26,971 bases of DNA from contig NZ_CAMLDX010000046.1 of assembly GCF_946478885.1 (NCBI RefSeq), positions 1 through 26,971 on the forward strand, in the 5' to 3' direction. A program made the translations under genes and the position numbers. The notes below the pieces were generated by a model. The model saw nothing but the letters and a program-made list of their open reading frames with translations, did not search any database and was not told the DNA's origin. Source of the DNA: an uncultured Bacillus sp. (GTDB lineage: Bacteria; Bacillota; Bacilli; Bacillales_B; DSM-18226). Positions 8,801 through 15,751 of this stretch are shown here, piece after piece (positions within the stretch are counted from its first letter, which is position 1; each line of letters starts with the position of its first letter).

Positions 8801-10090
8801 TTGAGTAAAGATTTCTTAAGAAAAATTATTGGTGGAATTCTCCTTGTTTCATTAATAGCTATCTGCTTTTCAAAACCTATTCAAGCGTATTTGCACTTTC
8901 CAAATAGTATTACCCTTTTTGAAGGACAACAACTCACATTTTCAAAAACAGTACAAGTGTCAGCCACAGTGCCTTCCGATCAGGGAATAGTGGCTCTGAG
9001 TCAGGATCATGAGTCCGTATCGCTCGAAGCAAAAAAGCAAGGGCAAAATGAAATGTTTTTGGAGCTTGCAGGTTTTCCGGTTAAAAAGGTGGATGTCAAT
9101 GTATTAAAGAATTTTAAGGTCATTCCAGGTGGTCAATCAATTGGAGTAAAGCTTCATACAGTTGGCGTGCTTGTGGTCGGACACCATCAGGTTTCCACAG
9201 ACAATGGAAAGGTATCTCCGGGAGAACAGGCCGGAATACAGGTAGGCGATATCATTACTGAAATCAATGGCAGAAGGATTGAAAAAATGGCTGACATCGC
9301 CCCGATTGTTCAGGGGGCAGGTGTAGATCGTCAACCATTAAAAATGATGGTCACAAGAGAAAACGGCAAATTCTCCACTGAGTTACTGCCACAAAAGGAA
9401 AAAGGGGAAGAAAACTATAAATTAGGGCTTTATATTCGCGATTCAGCGGCTGGAATCGGAACGATGACCTTTTATCATCCCCAAACAAAGAAATATGGCG
9501 CATTAGGCCATGTCATATCCGATATGGATACGAAAGAACCGATTGTGGTTGATGACGGACAAATTGTCAAGTCCACAGTCACTTCGATTGAAAAAGGAAG
9601 CAATGGCAACCCGGGAGAGAAATTGGCACGATTTTCTTCTGATAAAACAGTCATTGGAAACATTCAACGGAACAGCCCATATGGAATCTTTGGCGAATTA
9701 AACAAAGAGATTAAAAATGGGATTATGGATGAGCCGCTTCCAATCGCTTTATCACACCAGGTTAAAGAGGGACCGGCACAGATTTTGACCGTGGTAGAAA
9801 ATGATGAAGTGAAGTTATTTAACATAGAAATTGTCAGCACCATACCGCAAAAATTTCCTGCTACAAAGGGGATGGTTATTAAAATCATCGATCCGGAACT
9901 ATTAAACAAAACCGGGGGAATTGTTCAGGGAATGAGCGGCAGTCCGATCATTCAGGACGGAAAAGTTGTAGGGGCCGTGACGCATGTGTTTGTCAATGAT
10001 CCAACTTCAGGCTATGGTGTTCACATCGAGTGGATGTTAAATGAGGCAGGGATTAATATTTATGAAAAACAGGCAGAAAAAGCTTCATGA
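8801..10090 (+). CDS. spoIVB: SpoIVB forespore signalling serine peptidase
   Basis: SpoIVB is secreted from the forespore into the intermembrane space, where it cleaves SpoIVFA to trigger pro-sigma-K processing. The 429-residue product has one N-terminal membrane segment (about residues 8-27, [18 protein letters not shown]). A PDZ domain follows ([27 protein letters not shown]), then the S55 peptidase domain. The catalytic His is in [12 protein letters not shown] (residue 237) and the Ser in GMSGSPII (379-381). The C-terminus [14 protein letters not shown] is conserved. The frame is open 43 codons further back. I chose TTG 8801 because GAGGAG at 8785-8790 is well placed and the product starts where B. 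subtilis SpoIVB does; GTG 8792 is too close to that site. Confidence 0.95.
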   Translation: MSKDFLRKIIGGILLVSLIAICFSKPIQAYLHFPNSITLFEGQQLTFSKTVQVSATVPSDQGIVALSQDHESVSLEAKKQGQNEMFLELAGFPVKKVDVNVLKNFKVIPGGQSIGVKLHTVGVLVVGHHQVSTDNGKVSPGEQAGIQVGDIITEINGRRIEKMADIAPIVQGAGVDRQPLKMMVTRENGKFSTELLPQKEKGEENYKLGLYIRDSAAGIGTMTFYHPQTKKYGALGHVISDMDTKEPIVVDDGQIVKSTVTSIEKGSNGNPGEKLARFSSDKTVIGNIQRNSPYGIFGELNKEIKNGIMDEPLPIALSHQVKEGPAQILTVVENDEVKLFNIEIVSTIPQKFPATKGMVIKIIDPELLNKTGGIVQGMSGSPIIQDGKVVGAVTHVFVNDPTSGYGVHIEWMLNEAGINIYEKQAEKAS

Positions 10091-10114
10091 GGCGGGATTT
10101 TCCCGTCTTTTTTT
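10091..10114 (+). terminator. Rho-independent terminator after spoIVB
   Basis: GGCGGGA at 10091-10097 pairs with TCCCGTC at 10101-10107 (one G-T pair) around a 3-nt loop, followed by seven T residues. It starts directly after the spoIVB stop codon. Confidence 0.92.
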
Positions 10115-10149
10115 CATGTCAAATGCTTTCTTAGGCGGGAAAAGGATCT

Positions 10150-10305
10150 TGCCGAAAAAAGATTCTCGACAAAAGGAATGTTTACATTGATTTTGTCAGA
10201 CGAAACACGTCGAAATAGAAAGAAATCAACAATTATTAGTTAAAAGTGATGGATATATTTAGAAAAATTAAAATAATGAAAAGGAATTTTAATTGCATTG
10301 TCGAA
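10150..10305. promoter_or_regulatory. Cluster of 0A-box-like sites upstream of spo0A
   Basis: Matches to the Spo0A-P recognition heptamer TGTCGAA are: TGCCGAA at 10150-10156 (6 of 7), CTCGACA at 10165-10171 (minus strand, 6 of 7), CGTCGAA at 10208-10214 (6 of 7), and a perfect TGTCGAA at 10299-10305. Autoregulation of spo0A through such boxes is established in B. subtilis. The perfect copy overlaps the promoter elements given next, so Spo0A-P bound there would contact RNA polymerase. Together with that promoter this accounts for the 331-bp gap between spoIVB and spo0A. Confidence 0.6.
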
Positions 10306-10325
10306 ATTGTCATTTAGAATATAAT
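10280..10325 (+). promoter_or_regulatory. Candidate sigma-H and sigma-A promoters of spo0A
   Basis: AAAGGAATT at 10280-10288 matches the sigma-H -35 (RNAGGAWWW). GTCGAAATT at 10300-10308, 11 bp later, matches the -10 (RNNGAATWW) with one mismatch. A sigma-A -10 TATAAT lies at 10320-10325, with TTGTCG at 10298-10303 as a possible -35 (16-bp spacer). B. subtilis spo0A has a vegetative and a sigma-H promoter, so a dual arrangement is expected. Here the two overlap closely. Confidence 0.5.
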
Positions 10326-10421
10326 TAAGAGAAAGAAAAGTACCTGTGATCTTGTAAAGACATGATGATGGATAGAGAAAGTTTGGGGAAAATGAAAAGA
10401 ACTTTGGGGAGGAAATAAATT

Positions 10422-11210
10422 GTGAAGAAAATCCAAGTAAGTGTTGTTGATGATAACCGGGAAATTGTTCATTTGCTGGAAGAGTTTATCAATTCTCAGG
10501 AGGATATGGAAGTTGTTGGGGTTGCCCATAATGGTCAGGATTGTCTGGAAATGCTCGAAAACATTGATCCGGATGTATTAGTGCTGGATATCATTATGCC
10601 CCATTTAGACGGACTTGCCGTACTGGAAAAACTGCGCGATCTGAACAAACCTCATATACCGAATGTGATTATGCTGACAGCGTTCGGTCAAGAAGACGTG
10701 ACAAAAAAAGCGGTGGAATTAGGGGCTTCCTATTTCATATTAAAACCATTTGACATGGAAAATCTTGTTAACCAAATTCGTCAGCTAAGCGGGAAGCCGG
10801 CTCCTGTGGTCCGCAAATCGTCAGGAGGCTATCGTCCGCAGACCGAGACAAAACCAAAAAATCTTGATGCCAGCATTACCAGTATTATTCATGAAATCGG
10901 TGTACCGGCGCATATAAAAGGATATATGTATTTAAGGGAAGCCATTTCCATGGTTTATAATGATATTGAGCTCCTCGGCTCGATTACTAAGGTGTTATAT
11001 CCGGATATTGCGAAAAAATATAATACGACAGCAAGCCGTGTAGAACGTGCCATCCGTCATGCCATTGAAGTAGCCTGGAGTAGAGGCAATATCGATTCTA
11101 TTTCATCTTTATTCGGCTATACGGTCTCAATGTCGAAGGCAAAGCCGACCAATTCCGAGTTCATTGCGATGGTAGCCGATAAGCTCCGTCTTGAGCACAG
11201 GGCTTCATGA
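10422..11210 (+). CDS. spo0A: Sporulation master regulator Spo0A
   Basis: Spo0A is the phosphorelay response regulator that commits the cell to sporulation and controls AbrB, biofilm and early spo genes. The 262-residue product has a receiver domain (about 1-120) with VVDDN at 8-12, the phosphoacceptor Asp56 in [12 protein letters not shown], and the switch residues in MLTAFGQ and LKPFDM. A variable linker (about 125-143) leads to the effector domain. Its helix-turn-helix ([39 protein letters not shown]) is essentially identical to B. subtilis. It starts at GTG 10422, with GGGGAGG at 10406-10412. The phosphodiesterase gene follows after 26 nt with no terminator, so readthrough is likely. Confidence 0.98.
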   Translation: MKKIQVSVVDDNREIVHLLEEFINSQEDMEVVGVAHNGQDCLEMLENIDPDVLVLDIIMPHLDGLAVLEKLRDLNKPHIPNVIMLTAFGQEDVTKKAVELGASYFILKPFDMENLVNQIRQLSGKPAPVVRKSSGGYRPQTETKPKNLDASITSIIHEIGVPAHIKGYMYLREAISMVYNDIELLGSITKVLYPDIAKKYNTTASRVERAIRHAIEVAWSRGNIDSISSLFGYTVSMSKAKPTNSEFIAMVADKLRLEHRAS

Positions 11211-11236
11211 ACGGGAAAAGGTAAAAGGTTCAATAT

Positions 11237-11965
11237 ATGACGCTTATTTTTGCTCATAGGGGATTTTCAGCATTATATCCGGAAAACACAATGTTAGCCT
11301 TTCAAAAAGCAGAGATAGCAGGTGCTGATGGTATTGAACTGGATGTTCAATTAACCAAAGACGGGGAAGTTGTTGTCATTCATGATGAAAAGGTAGATCG
11401 AACCACAAATGGTACGGGATATGTCAAAGACTTGACCTACAAGGAGATTAAGCAACTGCACGTTAGAAAAAATGGAACTTTCATGCCTAACGTTGCCATC
11501 CCTTCTTTGCAAAAGGTATTGGAATGGCTGACAAAAAATCAATTGATTTGCAATATTGAGTTGAAAAATAATGTCTTTTCTTATGATGGAATGGAAGAAA
11601 AGGTGGCGGATCTGATACAGGCATACGGGTTGTCGGATCGTATCATCTTGTCTTCCTTTAATCATAACAGCCTTGCTCACTGTCGAAAGATTGCCCCAAA
11701 AATAGAGACCGCTTTGTTATTGCCAAGGAAAATTTATTTGCCGTGGGTCTATGCACGGTCGTTTGGAGCTGCAGGAATTCATCCGAAGTATGCCATACTA
11801 TCGGATGAAATGTTTGAGCAGTCGCTTGCTAACGGTATAGCTGTCCGACCGTATACTGTCAATAAAGAAAAGCATATACGTCGCTTATGCCAATTTGGCT
11901 GTACGGCGTTTATTACCGATAATCCTGCGTTGGCAGCCGCAATTCGCGGCGGCAGGATGTCCTGA
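11237..11965 (+). CDS. Glycerophosphodiester phosphodiesterase (YqiK-like)
   Basis: The 242-residue protein belongs to the GDPD family, which hydrolyses glycerophosphodiesters to glycerol 3-phosphate and an alcohol. Catalytic motifs are at the N-terminus: HRG at 7-9, metal ligands in GIELDVQ (Glu34, Asp36), and His49 in VIHDEKVDRTTNGTG. CNIELKN and LSSFNH are later barrel-strand motifs, and VRPYTVN with FITDNP closes the TIM barrel. No signal peptide is visible, so it is probably cytoplasmic. B. subtilis has the homologue yqiK in this position after spo0A. The B. subtilis mmg/prp-like genes that follow it there are absent here. The physiological substrate cannot be told from sequence. Confidence 0.9.
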   Translation: MTLIFAHRGFSALYPENTMLAFQKAEIAGADGIELDVQLTKDGEVVVIHDEKVDRTTNGTGYVKDLTYKEIKQLHVRKNGTFMPNVAIPSLQKVLEWLTKNQLICNIELKNNVFSYDGMEEKVADLIQAYGLSDRIILSSFNHNSLAHCRKIAPKIETALLLPRKIYLPWVYARSFGAAGIHPKYAILSDEMFEQSLANGIAVRPYTVNKEKHIRRLCQFGCTAFITDNPALAAAIRGGRMS

Positions 11966-12004
11966 TGTCAATAGCGAGCCGGCTTTTAATAGATAAAATA
12001 AAGC

Positions 12005-12047
12005 CTCACAAAAAAACTGTTGCAAATAGCATCAGTTTTTTTGTGAG
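12005..12047. terminator. Bidirectional terminator between convergent genes
   Basis: CTCACAAAAAAACTG at 12005-12019 pairs perfectly over 15 bp with CAGTTTTTTTGTGAG at 12033-12047, and the loop can extend the stem (TGC with GCA). The A7/T7 runs in the arms allow it to work in both directions: for the phosphodiesterase on the plus strand and for the DUF2627 gene on the minus strand, where T-rich sequence follows. A second, weaker inverted repeat, ACCTGC/GCAGGT at 12077-12103, has no T-run. Confidence 0.88.
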
Positions 12048-12110
12048 ATTAGAGGACTGTCCGGTTAGTCAAGGTCACCTGCTTTTGCTCTGCAGGCGCA
12101 GGTCATGTTT

Positions 12111-12371
12111 TTACTCTTTTTCCTTCTCTTTTGGGTTGCGGTTTTGAAAACGCGACTGCACTTTATTTTTCTTCCGGTCGCGATGCAAAATAAATCCGGC
12201 AATAAACCATACTCCCGCTAAAAACATTGCCAGCCCAATCAGAAATTGCAGCCATAGAAACGGAATTGGTTTATAGAGTATGCCGAAGACCATGTCGCGC
12301 ATTAGTTTTACACCAGCGGCCGCTATTAATCCCGGTAGTAATAAAATAACGAGTGCTAGAATTCGATTCAT
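12111..12371 (-). CDS. DUF2627 small membrane protein (YqzF-like)
   Basis: The 86-residue protein has two hydrophobic segments, about residues 4-21 (ILALVILLLPGLIAAAGV) and 38-62 (LWLQFLIGLAMFLAGVWFIAGFILH), separated by MRDMVFGILYKPIPF. The highly charged tail (HRDRKKNKVQSRFQNRNPKE) should be cytoplasmic by the positive-inside rule. This matches the DUF2627 family, represented in B. subtilis by YqzF next to bkdR; function is unknown. AGAAGGG (plus-strand complement at 12379-12385) is the ribosome binding site. It is divergent from bkdR, and the promoters overlap. It is the only gene on the minus strand in the window. Confidence 0.85.
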   Translation of the reverse strand: MNRILALVILLLPGLIAAAGVKLMRDMVFGILYKPIPFLWLQFLIGLAMFLAGVWFIAGFILHRDRKKNKVQSRFQNRNPKEKEKE

Positions 12372-12403
12372 GAAATGGCCCTTCTTTTCGTAAGTATATA
12401 AAA

Positions 12404-12431
12404 ATGATAAATCATCCTAACCATTTGTCAA
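12404..12431 (-). promoter_or_regulatory. Sigma-A promoter for the DUF2627 gene
   Basis: On the minus strand TTGACA (complement of 12426-12431) is followed after 16 bp by TATCAT (complement of 12404-12409). The -35 is perfect and the -10 is 5 of 6. Its -35 overlaps the bkdR -35 on the other strand by five bases. Confidence 0.6.
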
Positions 12432-12453
12432 GGCAGGATTGAAACAATACAAT
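12425..12453 (+). promoter_or_regulatory. Sigma-A promoter for bkdR
   Basis: TTGTCA at 12425-12430 and TACAAT at 12448-12453 are each 5 of 6 to consensus, with the optimal 17-bp spacer. Transcription would start near 12460, about 64 nt before the chosen bkdR ATG. Confidence 0.7.
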
Positions 12454-12523
12454 GAGAACATGAAAAATACTGCAGATAATTTTAGGGATGAATGAAAGAA
12501 TTTTCATAGAAAGAGGACGCATA

Positions 12524-14245
12524 ATGGAGACGATGATTCATGATTTAATATTTAATTCAACGAATGACGGTATGATCGTCATTAATAATGATGAAAAGAT
12601 CATTTTGTTTAATAAAAGTGCAGAAAAAATGATCGGAGAAAAAAGCGAGAGGGTCATAGGAAGCCATATTCATGATGTGATTCCGTCGAGTGAGCTGCCG
12701 CATGTGCTTCGGACAAGGCGGGTTGAGGCGAACCGAATGATTGTCTTGAATAACGGAGTCCGAATTATCTCAACGAGGTTACCAATTATTGATGAACATG
12801 GCCGACTTAAGGGTGCATTGTCCGTGTTTAAGGATAATACGCAAGCCGTTCATTTTGCCGAGGAAATTACCAATTTAAAAGAGATCGAAACGAAGCTGCA
12901 GGCGATTTTCAATTCAAGTGATGAAGCCATTTCTGTGGTAGATGAACACGGGTATGGAATCATGATTAACCCGGCTTATACTAGGATTACTGGTTTAACG
13001 GAGAACCAGATACTCGGCAAACCGGCGACAACGGATATTGCCGAAGGGGAAAGTGTTCACATGAAGGTTCTGCAAACAAGACGAGCTGTTCGTGGTGTAT
13101 CAATGAAGGTGGGACCGCACAAAAAGGAAGTGATTGTAAACGGGGCACCCATTATTGTGGACGGCAAGCTGAAGGGAAGTGTCGGTGTCATTCGGGATGT
13201 ATCGGAAATCAAAGCTTTAAGCCGGGAACTGCATAAAGCGAGACAGATTATCCGTACATTAGAAGCAAAATACACCTTTGAGGATATCGTCGGAACCTCT
13301 GAGGAAATGCGGCTGGCGATTGACCAGGCGAAAATGGCCGCAAAAACACCGGCTACGATTTTGCTGCGGGGCGAATCGGGGACAGGCAAGGAAATGTTTG
13401 CCCATGCGATCCATGATGCAAGCGACCGGAGATACAAAAAATTTATCCGCGTAAATTGTGCGGCATTAAGCGAATCCTTGCTTGAGAGTGAATTGTTCGG
13501 TTATGAAGACGGGGCCTTTTCAGGAGCAAAACGGGGTGGAAAAAAGGGCCTATTTGAAGAAGCGCAAAATGGTAGTATCTTTTTGGACGAAATTGGGGAT
13601 TTAACGCTGAATACACAGGTCAAGTTGCTGCGTGTCCTGCAGGAAAATGAAATCACCCGGGTAGGAGGTACGAAGCCCATTCCGTTAAATGTCCGGGTGA
13701 TTGCTGCAACTAATGTCAATTTGGAAAAAGGAATGGTTAACGGCTCCTTTCGCGAGGACTTGTATTACCGTTTGAGCCGGATGCCCATCTATATTCCACC
13801 GCTTGATAGCCGTAAGGCGGATATCACTCCATTATCCATGCGTTTAATTGAAAAAATGAATCAGGAATACGGGAGAAATGTAGAAGGACTGACAGAAGCG
13901 GCCCTGTCCCGCCTGTTGGACTATCACTGGCCAGGCAATGTACGTGAGTTGGAGAATATATTAGGCCGGGCGATGATCTTCATGAATAAAAATGAAATAC
14001 GGATTGATGCGAAGCATCTTTTAGGTTTAACAAATGGTTTTTCACCAATAAAGAAAGAAGAAAGCAGTGGGACAAGCCGCACTTTGTCTGAAATGGTAGA
14101 GGAATATGAAAAGAATATAATTCAGAAGGCGCTTGAAAAACATGGCGGCAATAAAACATTAACGGCCAAAAGTCTTGGTCTATCTCTAAGAAATTTATAT
14201 TATAAATTGGAAAAATATAAACTTGCAAAAAATGGCATGCAATAA
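12524..14245 (+). CDS. bkdR: Sigma-54-dependent activator BkdR
   Basis: BkdR activates SigL-dependent transcription of the bkd operon. The 573-residue product has two PAS-like sensor domains (about 3-105, with [21 protein letters not shown]; and about 122-230, with [21 protein letters not shown]). A coiled linker leads to the AAA+ domain, with Walker A GESGTGK at 283-289, GAFSGA at 330-335 (the sigma-54-contacting loop, Ser for the usual Thr), DEIGDL and the sensor RVIAATN. A Fis-type helix-turn-helix ([25 protein letters not shown]) ends the protein. The frame is open to ATG 12488, but ATG 12524 has AAAGAGG at 12510-12516. B. subtilis BkdR is, as I recall, about 110 residues longer at the N-terminus; that part has no room here, because the promoter is immediately upstream. 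Confidence 0.93.
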   Translation: METMIHDLIFNSTNDGMIVINNDEKIILFNKSAEKMIGEKSERVIGSHIHDVIPSSELPHVLRTRRVEANRMIVLNNGVRIISTRLPIIDEHGRLKGALSVFKDNTQAVHFAEEITNLKEIETKLQAIFNSSDEAISVVDEHGYGIMINPAYTRITGLTENQILGKPATTDIAEGESVHMKVLQTRRAVRGVSMKVGPHKKEVIVNGAPIIVDGKLKGSVGVIRDVSEIKALSRELHKARQIIRTLEAKYTFEDIVGTSEEMRLAIDQAKMAAKTPATILLRGESGTGKEMFAHAIHDASDRRYKKFIRVNCAALSESLLESELFGYEDGAFSGAKRGGKKGLFEEAQNGSIFLDEIGDLTLNTQVKLLRVLQENEITRVGGTKPIPLNVRVIAATNVNLEKGMVNGSFREDLYYRLSRMPIYIPPLDSRKADITPLSMRLIEKMNQEYGRNVEGLTEAALSRLLDYHWPGNVRELENILGRAMIFMNKNEIRIDAKHLLGLTNGFSPIKKEESSGTSRTLSEMVEEYEKNIIQKALEKHGGNKTLTAKSLGLSLRNLYYKLEKYKLAKNGMQ

Positions 14246-14272
14246 TTTTCATTATCATGCAAAATTTTTCAT
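14237..14272 (+). repeat. Tandem 16-bp near-palindromes, likely BkdR sites
   Basis: ATGCAATAATTTTCAT at 14237-14252 and ATGCAAAATTTTTCAT at 14257-14272 differ at only two positions. Each is an imperfect dyad, and their starts are 20 bp apart, about two helical turns. They lie 84-119 bp upstream of the -24 element, the usual distance for an upstream activating sequence of a sigma-54 activator. The first copy overlaps the end and stop codon of bkdR. Binding by BkdR is inferred. Confidence 0.6.
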
Positions 14273-14295
14273 GTTTTTAATGTGAAAAGAGTGTC

Positions 14296-14339
14296 AAGAA
14301 TGGTCATGAGGGGTATCAGGACTATTCTTTTCTTTTTTT
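14296..14339 (+). terminator. Rho-independent terminator of bkdR
   Basis: AAGAATGGTC at 14296-14305 pairs with GACTATTCTT at 14320-14329 over 10 bp (one G-T pair), around a 14-nt loop. A T-rich run ending in seven T residues (14333-14339) follows. It sits between the activator repeats and the sigma-54 promoter, insulating bcd from bkdR readthrough. Confidence 0.8.
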
Positions 14340-14355
14340 GAAAAAATAACGGAAG

Positions 14356-14373
14356 TTGGCATGATTCTTGCAT
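14356..14373 (+). promoter_or_regulatory. Sigma-54 (SigL) -24/-12 promoter of the bkd operon
   Basis: TTGGCATGATTCTTGCAT has the invariant GG (14358-14359) and GC (14370-14371), 12 bp apart, within a near-perfect TTGGCAC-N5-TTGCA consensus. Start of transcription should be near 14382, leaving a leader of about 175 nt before bcd. Control by BkdR and SigL of the equivalent B. subtilis operon is established. Confidence 0.92.
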
Positions 14374-14558
14374 AATGATTAACAGCAGTAAATAAATTAA
14401 ATGCCAGGCTCCAACTAACTAGGCAATAAATATTCTATTAAAAAGAGAATGAGGCCATGTTCATTATTATTTCAGCCGAGCAATGCCAAATTCCTATTTC
14501 AACCATGATTCTATCGTTTATGGCCTATGGCTTTCATTTATCACTGGGGGGAATGGAT

Positions 14559-15653
14559 GTGGAATTATTTCCTTATTTGGAAACCTACGAATATGAACAA
14601 CTGTTGTTTTGTCACGATTCGACGTCAGGACTTAAGGCCATTATTGCTGTTCACGATACAACATTAGGACCTGCGTTAGGCGGAACTAGGATGTGGACAT
14701 ATGAATCAGAAGAGGCAGCCATTGAAGATGCCTTGAGACTTGCGCGCGGCATGACATATAAAAACGCGGCTGCAGGGTTAAATCTTGGCGGTGGGAAGAC
14801 AGTCATCATCGGAGATCCGCAAAAGGATAAAAGCGAAGCACTGTTTCGGGCCTTTGGAAGGTTCATCCAAGGGCTGAATGGACGCTTTATTACAGCTGAA
14901 GATGTAGGAACAACCGTCGCTGATATGGATATTATTCATGAAGAAACCGATTATGTTACCGGAATTTCACCTGAGTTCGGTTCTTCGGGAAATCCCTCCC
15001 CGGTAACTGCTTATGGTGTATATCGCGGAATGAAGGCAGCGGTTAAGGAGGCTTTTGGCACAGATAACCTCGAAGGCAGGACTGTGGCTGTGCAGGGTGT
15101 AGGAAATGTGGCATACGTACTATGTCGCTATCTTCACAAAGAAGGAGTGAGGCTGATTGTAACGGATATAAAAAAATCCGCAGTCCAACGAGCGGTTGCT
15201 GAATTTGGAGCAGTGGCGGTTGAACCGGATGAAATTTATGATGTTACATGCGATATTTTTGCCCCCTGTGCCATGGGAGCGGTGATTAATGACGACACGA
15301 TTCCGCGATTAAAGGCAAAAGTCATTGCCGGCTCCGCAAATAATCAATTAAAGGACACCAAACATGGGACGATCATTCATGAAATGGGCATGGTCTATGC
15401 GCCGGATTATGTCATCAATGCCGGAGGCGTCATTAATGTTGCGGATGAACTATACGGCTATAACCGTGAACGAGCCATGAGAAAGGTAGAAATGATCTAC
15501 GACAATATGGCAAAAGTCTTTGAAATATCCAAGCAGGATGGACTCCCTGCGAGCATCGCTGCAGACAGGATGGCGGAAGAACGGATTGAAAAAATGCGCC
15601 GTTCACGCAGCCAGTTCCTGCAAAACGGCCTTCATATATTAAGCAGAAGATAG
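14559..15653 (+). CDS. bcd: Leucine dehydrogenase
   Basis: Bcd is the NAD-dependent dehydrogenase that converts leucine, valine and isoleucine to their 2-keto acids, supplying the Bkd complex. Catalytic Lys68 ([11 protein letters not shown]) and Lys80 ([10 protein letters not shown]) and Asp115 (TAEDVGTT) are at the numbers known for Bacillus LeuDH. The nucleotide-binding motif is [10 protein letters not shown] (about 178-187). The end, [12 protein letters not shown], is typical. I chose GTG 14559, with GGGGGG at 14546-14551, because it gives VELFPYL and 364 residues, the family length. ATG 14553 lies two codons earlier, hard against the site. The frame stays open to ATG 14457, adding 34 residues without family support. 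It is the first gene of the operon because ptb is absent. Confidence 0.95.
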   Translation: MELFPYLETYEYEQLLFCHDSTSGLKAIIAVHDTTLGPALGGTRMWTYESEEAAIEDALRLARGMTYKNAAAGLNLGGGKTVIIGDPQKDKSEALFRAFGRFIQGLNGRFITAEDVGTTVADMDIIHEETDYVTGISPEFGSSGNPSPVTAYGVYRGMKAAVKEAFGTDNLEGRTVAVQGVGNVAYVLCRYLHKEGVRLIVTDIKKSAVQRAVAEFGAVAVEPDEIYDVTCDIFAPCAMGAVINDDTIPRLKAKVIAGSANNQLKDTKHGTIIHEMGMVYAPDYVINAGGVINVADELYGYNRERAMRKVEMIYDNMAKVFEISKQDGLPASIAADRMAEERIEKMRRSRSQFLQNGLHILSRR

Positions 15654-15668
15654 AAAAAATTGAGAAGA

Positions 15669-15701
15669 GGAGAGGCTTTTATCCTTCTTAATGGTCTCTC
15701 C
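15669..15701 (+). other. Hairpin in the bcd-buk intergenic region
   Basis: GGAGAGGCT at 15669-15677 can pair with GGTCTCTCC at 15693-15701 (nine pairs, two of them G-T), around a 15-nt loop. No T-run follows, so it is not a standard terminator. It could stabilise the bcd transcript end or lower expression of the downstream genes. The gap is 98 nt, much longer than others in this operon except the 92 nt before lpdV. Confidence 0.4.
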
Positions 15702-15751
15702 CGTGTTTGGTGTTCCGTACAGGAATGGATAGTAAACGGAGGCGGTTCTAA

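Noticed and set aside
12077..12103. ACCTGC/GCAGGT inverted repeat as a terminator for the DUF2627 gene
   Set aside because: On the minus strand the sequence after the stem is not T-rich. The perfect 15-bp hairpin at 12005-12047 is the better candidate.
11965..12147. 60-residue plus-strand ORF overlapping the end of the phosphodiesterase gene
   Set aside because: It reads through the bidirectional terminator and the end of the DUF2627 gene, has no plausible ribosome binding site and shows no recognisable features.
14223..14238. Possible third copy of the bkd 16-bp repeat (TTGCAAAAAATGGCAT)
   Set aside because: It differs at many positions in the right half, breaks the 20-bp period and lies in bkdR coding sequence.
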